DNA from: an uncultured Varibaculum sp.
Lineage (GTDB): Bacteria > Actinomycetota > Actinomycetes > Actinomycetales > Actinomycetaceae
Direction of reading: 5' to 3'
DNA length: 39,459 bases
Assembly (NCBI RefSeq): GCF_902489465.1
Contig: NZ_CABTZZ010000018.1
Coordinates: forward strand, 1 to 39,459
Below are positions 35,551 through 39,459 of the stretch, piece by piece (position 1 is the stretch's first letter; each line of letters begins with the position of its first letter). A model generated the notes under the pieces. The model saw only the letters and a program-made list of their open reading frames with translations, was not told where the DNA came from and searched no databases. The position numbers and the translations under genes are program-made.

Positions 35551-36410
35551 TGTCAATTAACTTTACTATCGCCTACCTCGGGGGGTTAGTTACTTTCCTA
35601 GCTCCCTGTGGTGCATTTTTACTTCCCGCCTTTTTTGCCTGTGCTTTCGAGGATCGCTCGCGCCTCCTGCAACGAATTTTAGTATTTCTAACTGGGTTGG
35701 TTATTGCCTTAGTACCTTTAGGGTTTGCTGCCGGAGGACTTGGCGGCTGGTTGCTTTCTAACTCGCATCTGCTCACCCTAATAGTCGGGGTGATAATTAC
35801 TGTTTTAGGTATCGCCCAAGTATTAGCGCTGCCTTTACCTAAACTGCCTTTACCCAGGGCTTTAGGAGGCGCAACTCGCCCTAGCGTTATTGGCATTTTT
35901 CTTTTTGGTATTTCTTATGGACTAGCTGGCTCCGGTTGTACCGGCCCTATCCTGGGGGCAGTACTTTCAGCCGCCACCCTAACCGGTTCTGGTTTGCGCG
36001 GCGGCGCGCTGATGTTTTGGTACGCCCTGGGAATGTTCACTCCGGTGGCATTACTCTCCCTAATCTGGGGTTCCTTAACTGCCCGGCAACAGCGCTTATT
36101 CCACCCTCGTCCGCTAAAGTTTTTAGGTCGGCAAACCACTTGGGGTTCTCTAGTATCCGGTTTGGTGTTTACGTTAGTGGGCGTGCTGTTATTGATCACT
36201 GGGGGTACCAACGTTAGCTCCCTACTCACTTCCGGCCAGCAAGTAACCTTGGAAACCAAGATCACTAAGCTAGCGGGAATGCTTCCTGACTTTCTTTTGC
36301 CTTTACTTATAGTTTTATTAGTAATATTTTTCGGAACCTTGGTTTGGTATTTGCGCGGTCAGCAGCAGAAATCCCCTGAGGATAACGATTCGAAATCTTC
36401 TGTCCAGTAA
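35550..36410 (+). CDS. CcdA/DsbD-family transmembrane thiol electron carrier
   Basis: CcdA-type proteins move reducing equivalents from cytoplasmic thioredoxin to extracytoplasmic thiol proteins. The 286-residue protein has about six transmembrane spans and the two family cysteine motifs, LAPCGAFLLPAF in the first span and GSGCTGPILGAVLS in the fourth. The C-terminus is short and hydrophilic (QQKSPEDNDSKSS). It overlaps the DsbA-like gene (TAATG) and so is an obligate partner. No cytochrome c maturation genes (resA, ccs) follow, so the pair probably serves envelope thiols generally rather than haem attachment. Confidence 0.9.
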   Translation: MSINFTIAYLGGLVTFLAPCGAFLLPAFFACAFEDRSRLLQRILVFLTGLVIALVPLGFAAGGLGGWLLSNSHLLTLIVGVIITVLGIAQVLALPLPKLPLPRALGGATRPSVIGIFLFGISYGLAGSGCTGPILGAVLSAATLTGSGLRGGALMFWYALGMFTPVALLSLIWGSLTARQQRLFHPRPLKFLGRQTTWGSLVSGLVFTLVGVLLLITGGTNVSSLLTSGQQVTLETKITKLAGMLPDFLLPLLIVLLVIFFGTLVWYLRGQQQKSPEDNDSKSSVQ

Positions 36411-36508
36411 AGGGGTTTTACTCGCTTTTTGCGCTTTTTCTAGCTTTGGCTTTGGTCACCTGGCTTCTTCGTGCGAAAATAGCAATTAATCTAGTAAAGG
36501 AGACGTAA

Positions 36509-37780
36509 ATGAGCGCGCAAAATCATGGAACCCATCTCGACCTTTGGCAGGATTCCTACGCAGCGCGAGCTCATAACCTCCGCGAATCTGAGATTCGGGC
36601 ATTGTTTTCCGTGGTTTCTCGTCCCGAGGTGGTGTCCCTTGCGGGAGGGATGCCCAATATTCATGATCTTCCGCTAGCAAAACTAGCTAATAGCGCCCAG
36701 CAGTTGGTGCTCGAGCACGGCGAACAGGCGATGCAATATGGTGGCGGTCAAGGGTGGGCACCTTTGCGCGAATCTATTACCGAAGTCATGGCCGCTGAAG
36801 GCATCCACGCCAACCCGGATAATGTGGTGATTACCACCGGATCTCAACAGGCATTAGACCTGGTCACTCAGCTTTTTATCGAACCAGGGGATGTTATTTT
36901 AGCCGAATCGCCATCTTATGTAGGAGCGCTAGGTGTCTTTAAAGCCTACCAAGCGGATGTACGCCATATTCCCCTAGATGAAGATGGTTTGATTCCTGAA
37001 GAGTTTGCCCGCACCGTAGAGCAGGTTCGCGCGGAAGGTAAACGGATTAAGTACCTCTATACCATCCCGAATTTCCATAATCCCGCTGGTGTTTCCATGT
37101 CCCCTTCGCGGCGGAAAGAACTAATGGAGCTGTGCCGCAAATATGAAGTCTTGGTTTTAGAAGATAACCCCTACGGCCTGCTAGGTTTCGAGGGGCAAAC
37201 CATGACTCCCTTAGTAGAACTCGCACCGGATCTTGTAGTTTACTTAGGTTCTTTTTCGAAAATATTCGCTCCCGGTTTTAGGATCGGTTGGGCTTACGCG
37301 CCGCCAGCGGTAAGAGACAAACTAGTGGTTGCTTCAGAATCTGCGATTTTATCGCCCTCTATGGTAGGCCAGATGGCTATTCATGCCTACCTACGTGATT
37401 ATGATTGGCGCGGACAGATAGATGCCTACCGGCAGATGTACCGCGGTCGTCGCGACGCCATGCTAGCCGCTTTACATGATTACCTACCCGAATGTACCTG
37501 GACAGTGCCCGAAGGTGGTTTCTATACGTGGCTTACCCTCCCGGAAGGACTAGATTCTAAAGCTATGCTAAATCGGGCAGTTAGTGAACTGGTTGCCTAT
37601 ACTCCGGGAACTGCTTTTTATGCCTCAGACCAGGGGCATCAAAATATTCGACTCTCATTTTGTTATCCCACCCCGGAAGAGATTCGCGAGGGCGTGCGCC
37701 GGCTAGCGAAAGTGGTTCATCGGGAAATGGAACTGGTTAAGCTATTTGCTTCCCAGCAGAAAGGTAAGAGCAATGACTAA
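36509..37780 (+). CDS. PLP-dependent aminotransferase (ARO8/MocR-type class I, COG1167)
   Basis: This fold-type I aminotransferase of 423 residues has SRPEVVSLAGGMPN near the start, TTGSQQALDLV, PNFHNPAGVSMS, VLEDNPYGLL (PLP-ring Asp) and LGSFSKIFAPGFRIGW with the Schiff-base lysine. It resembles 2-aminoadipate/aromatic aminotransferases (LysN/ARO8 group) without the MocR DNA-binding domain. AAAGGAG lies well placed before the ATG. It overlaps ddl by 8 bases and is co-transcribed with it; a similar aminotransferase is commonly found near ddl and parB in actinobacterial origin regions. The substrate is unknown. Confidence 0.9.
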   Translation: MSAQNHGTHLDLWQDSYAARAHNLRESEIRALFSVVSRPEVVSLAGGMPNIHDLPLAKLANSAQQLVLEHGEQAMQYGGGQGWAPLRESITEVMAAEGIHANPDNVVITTGSQQALDLVTQLFIEPGDVILAESPSYVGALGVFKAYQADVRHIPLDEDGLIPEEFARTVEQVRAEGKRIKYLYTIPNFHNPAGVSMSPSRRKELMELCRKYEVLVLEDNPYGLLGFEGQTMTPLVELAPDLVVYLGSFSKIFAPGFRIGWAYAPPAVRDKLVVASESAILSPSMVGQMAIHAYLRDYDWRGQIDAYRQMYRGRRDAMLAALHDYLPECTWTVPEGGFYTWLTLPEGLDSKAMLNRAVSELVAYTPGTAFYASDQGHQNIRLSFCYPTPEEIREGVRRLAKVVHREMELVKLFASQQKGKSND

Positions 37781-38735
37781 TGACGCTACCTTAAAAATTG
37801 CGATTATTACCGGTGGCCAGCTACATGAACGGGAGGTTTCCCTACGGTCTGCGAATCGAGTAGCTACCCAATTACGCCGGTTTGGACACGAACTAAAAAG
37901 TTTAGAACTTGACCGGGATTTACTTAATTCTTTAAGAGACTTCAAACCCGACGTGGTGTGGCCAATTATCCACGGTCGCGAAGGCGAAGATGGTTCCCTC
38001 CAGGACTTATTAGAGTTAAGCGCACTAGCATATGTGGGATCCGGTCCTAAGGGCTGCCGGATTTCTCTTTCCAAACCGGTTGCAAAATCGGTAGTCGAAA
38101 AAAACGGGCTGCCTACACCACTATCAGTAGCGCTTCCTCAGATTCTATTTCGTCAGGTAGGGGCAGATACTTTGCTCAAGGAAGTTTCCCAGCGTTTGGG
38201 ATATCCGCTGATGGTGAAACCTTCTCGGGGTGGTTCTGCTATGGGAATTACCTATGTAGAAGATGAGGACGGATTGCGCACGGCGATGGTCAATGCGTTT
38301 GCCTATGATGATGAGGTACTGATTGAACGCTTTATTAAGGGACGTGAAATTTCGGTATCGATCGTGGAAGAACAAGGCACTGCCCGGGCGCTTCCGCCGG
38401 TGGAAATCCGCACCGATGCGGGTCGATATGATTTCGATGCCCGATATTTAACTGGCCGGACTGAGTTTTTTGCTCCCGCTCCTTTAGCGGCCGATTTAGA
38501 TCAATCGATTAGAGCCTTAGCCTTGGAATGTCACCGAGTCTTGGAGTTAGAAGACTTTTCGCGTATTGACTTAATTGTTGATGCTGACGCAAATCCTTGG
38601 TTCATCGATGCTAATGTGGTTCCGGGGATGACCGATACTTCTTTATGGCCACTGGCAGCTGATGCTGATGATGGCTTTGGAAAATTGGTTAATAGCATTA
38701 CCCTCCAGGCCGCTTGCCGGGGGCAACGCAGCTAG
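37773..38735 (+). CDS. ddl: D-alanine--D-alanine ligase (Ddl)
   Basis: Ddl joins two D-alanines for peptidoglycan precursors, using ATP. The frame is open from TTG 37746, but ATG 37773 (MTNDATLKIAIITGG) has GAAAGG 8 bases upstream and gives 320 residues, close to the family norm. Signatures are HGREGEDGSLQDLLEL, the ATP-grasp loop KPSRGGSAMGITYV, and the C-terminal WFIDANVVPGMTDTSL (usually ExNxxPGMT, where the Asn binds metal and substrate). It overlaps the aminotransferase gene. Minor departures around DANVVPGMT (Asp for Glu) make it one of the more divergent Ddl-like proteins of actinobacterial origin regions, so it may be a second copy. Confidence 0.88.
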   Translation: MTNDATLKIAIITGGQLHEREVSLRSANRVATQLRRFGHELKSLELDRDLLNSLRDFKPDVVWPIIHGREGEDGSLQDLLELSALAYVGSGPKGCRISLSKPVAKSVVEKNGLPTPLSVALPQILFRQVGADTLLKEVSQRLGYPLMVKPSRGGSAMGITYVEDEDGLRTAMVNAFAYDDEVLIERFIKGREISVSIVEEQGTARALPPVEIRTDAGRYDFDARYLTGRTEFFAPAPLAADLDQSIRALALECHRVLELEDFSRIDLIVDADANPWFIDANVVPGMTDTSLWPLAADADDGFGKLVNSITLQAACRGQRS

Positions 38736-38781
38736 CCAACAAGAATCGCTTGGCTGGTGATGCCGGTGTTAGCTGTGAAGC

Positions 38782-39431
38782 CTACTTACTGAGTTGCTCG
38801 AGTAGGTGGGTCAGGCGTTCCAGATCAGCCTCGTCAGCATATTCAATAACCAGCTTACTAACTGTCTTTCCGGGTTTAAGCGATACTCGGGTATCGAGAA
38901 TCTCTGTCCAACGTTCCTGAGTAGCTGCTTGACTAGGGGAGAGTGCAAGTTCGCGACGTTTTCCACTCTTACGGGTACGTACCGGGGCTCCGCGTACATT
39001 TCCCAGAGCCACAATTTCTTCAGTAGATCGTACCGATAGTCCTTCAGCGATGATGCGCTCTGCCAGGTATTCTTGGTCGCGAGGATCTGTGACTGCGAGC
39101 AATGCTCGCGCATGACCTGCAGAAAGAACGCCTGCTGCCACCTTAGGTTGTACGCTGGCTGGCAGTCGTAGCAAGCGTAAAGCATTAGTAATCGCCGGAC
39201 GCGACTTTGCGACTCGCTTAGATAGCTCTTGTTGGGTACAGCCAAAATCTTCCATCAATTGCTGATAGGCAGCCGCTTCTTCTAGCGGATTAAGCTGTAC
39301 TCGATGCAGGTTTTCAATCAGCGCATCCAACAACATTTTGTTATCGTTAGTCTCGCGAACAATGGCTGGAATCCGCATTACCTTTGCTAACTGACACGCA
39401 CGTAGACGCCGTTCCCCCATTATCAGTTCGT
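38782..39431 (-). CDS. parB: Chromosome-partitioning protein ParB, 5'-truncated by the contig end
   Basis: ParB is a CTP-dependent DNA clamp that loads at parS and works with ParA in chromosome segregation. Visible are IMGERRLRACQLA (CTP-binding GERR motif), ENLHRVQLNPLEEA (ENxxR motif), the parS-recognition helix-turn-helix (TQQELSKRVAKSRPAITNALRLLRLP) described here as TQQELSKRVAKSR plus PAITNALRLL, and a C-terminal dimer domain ending LEQLSK. The first 60-100 residues, including the ParA-stimulating N-terminus, are missing. The apparent start (MFFFKQKTAYE) is translated Illumina adapter, so genuine sequence ends at about 39428-39432. Downstream of parB, convergent ddl ends 47 bases away. 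ParA would be expected beyond the contig end, near oriC. Confidence 0.93.
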
Positions 39432-39459
39432 ATGCCGTCTTCTGCTTGAAAAAAAACAT
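39429..39459. other. Illumina P7 adapter read-through with poly-A (assembly artefact)
   Basis: Bases 39429-39448 (CGTATGCCGTCTTCTGCTTG) are identical to the end of the standard Illumina P7 adapter, followed by eight A, the usual signal when a read runs past the adapter. Translated on the minus strand this gives the notorious FFFKQKTAYE string. These bases are not from the organism. Confidence 0.97.

Overview
The window reads as one contig of a moderate-GC actinomycete. Actinobacterial markers are an Lsr2 nucleoid protein, a topoisomerase I with a lysine-rich tail, a DUF1998 helicase next to a DUF4244/TadE pilin cluster (as in mycobacteria), a variant leucine-rich-repeat membrane protein, and a TIGR03769-like wall protein. 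Together with class III ribonucleotide reductase and many secreted Ala/Pro/Thr-rich proteins, this suggests a host-associated facultative anaerobe of the Actinomycetaceae. A Varibaculum-like genus is possible, but the genus is a guess.

Layout. 1-440: structured non-coding DNA at the contig start, a bidirectional terminator and tRNA-Lys. 586-4624: housekeeping genes (purT, lsr2, gpmA, an orphan carbohydrate-ABC ATPase). 4863-10298: two adjacent leftward genes for large secreted CAP-domain proteins, one carrying long coiled coils and a sortase-like C-terminus, behind a promoter with a G8 tract and a perfect palindrome. 10988-13717: topA. 13900-19171: leftward genes for an LRV membrane protein, the nrdD-nrdG pair with a textbook double NrdR operator, and a PAP2 phosphatase. 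19272-22724: helicase and a convergent three-gene pilin cluster lacking its tadABC assembly genes. 22872-24290: hemL. 24448-30822: wall/membrane proteins of unknown role interleaved with an aromatic/histidinol-phosphate aminotransferase and purB. 30999-36410: a small metal-binding protein, DedA, an 855-residue LPG-synthase-like membrane protein with a degenerate kinase-like centre, and a DsbA/CcdA-type redox pair. 36509-39459: an aminotransferase-ddl operon and a truncated parB, the last gene suggesting proximity to the chromosome origin.

How the genes fit together. Purine synthesis (purT, purB), anaerobic dNTP supply (nrdDG), haem precursor (hemL) and peptidoglycan precursor (ddl) form the core. 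The accessory content is mostly cell surface: two CAP proteins, two C-terminally membrane-anchored Pro/Thr-rich proteins, pilins, and a thiol-disulfide pair that could serve exported cysteine-containing proteins.

Quality warning: the last ~31 bases are an Illumina P7 adapter plus poly-A, not genome, so the apparent start of parB is an artefact. I found no CRISPR array, transposase, prophage or integrase. I do not see a clearly new multi-gene system; the best candidates for new biology are the CAP-protein pair with its unusual promoter, the pseudokinase-flippase-like protein, and the wall-protein/25840 gene pair.
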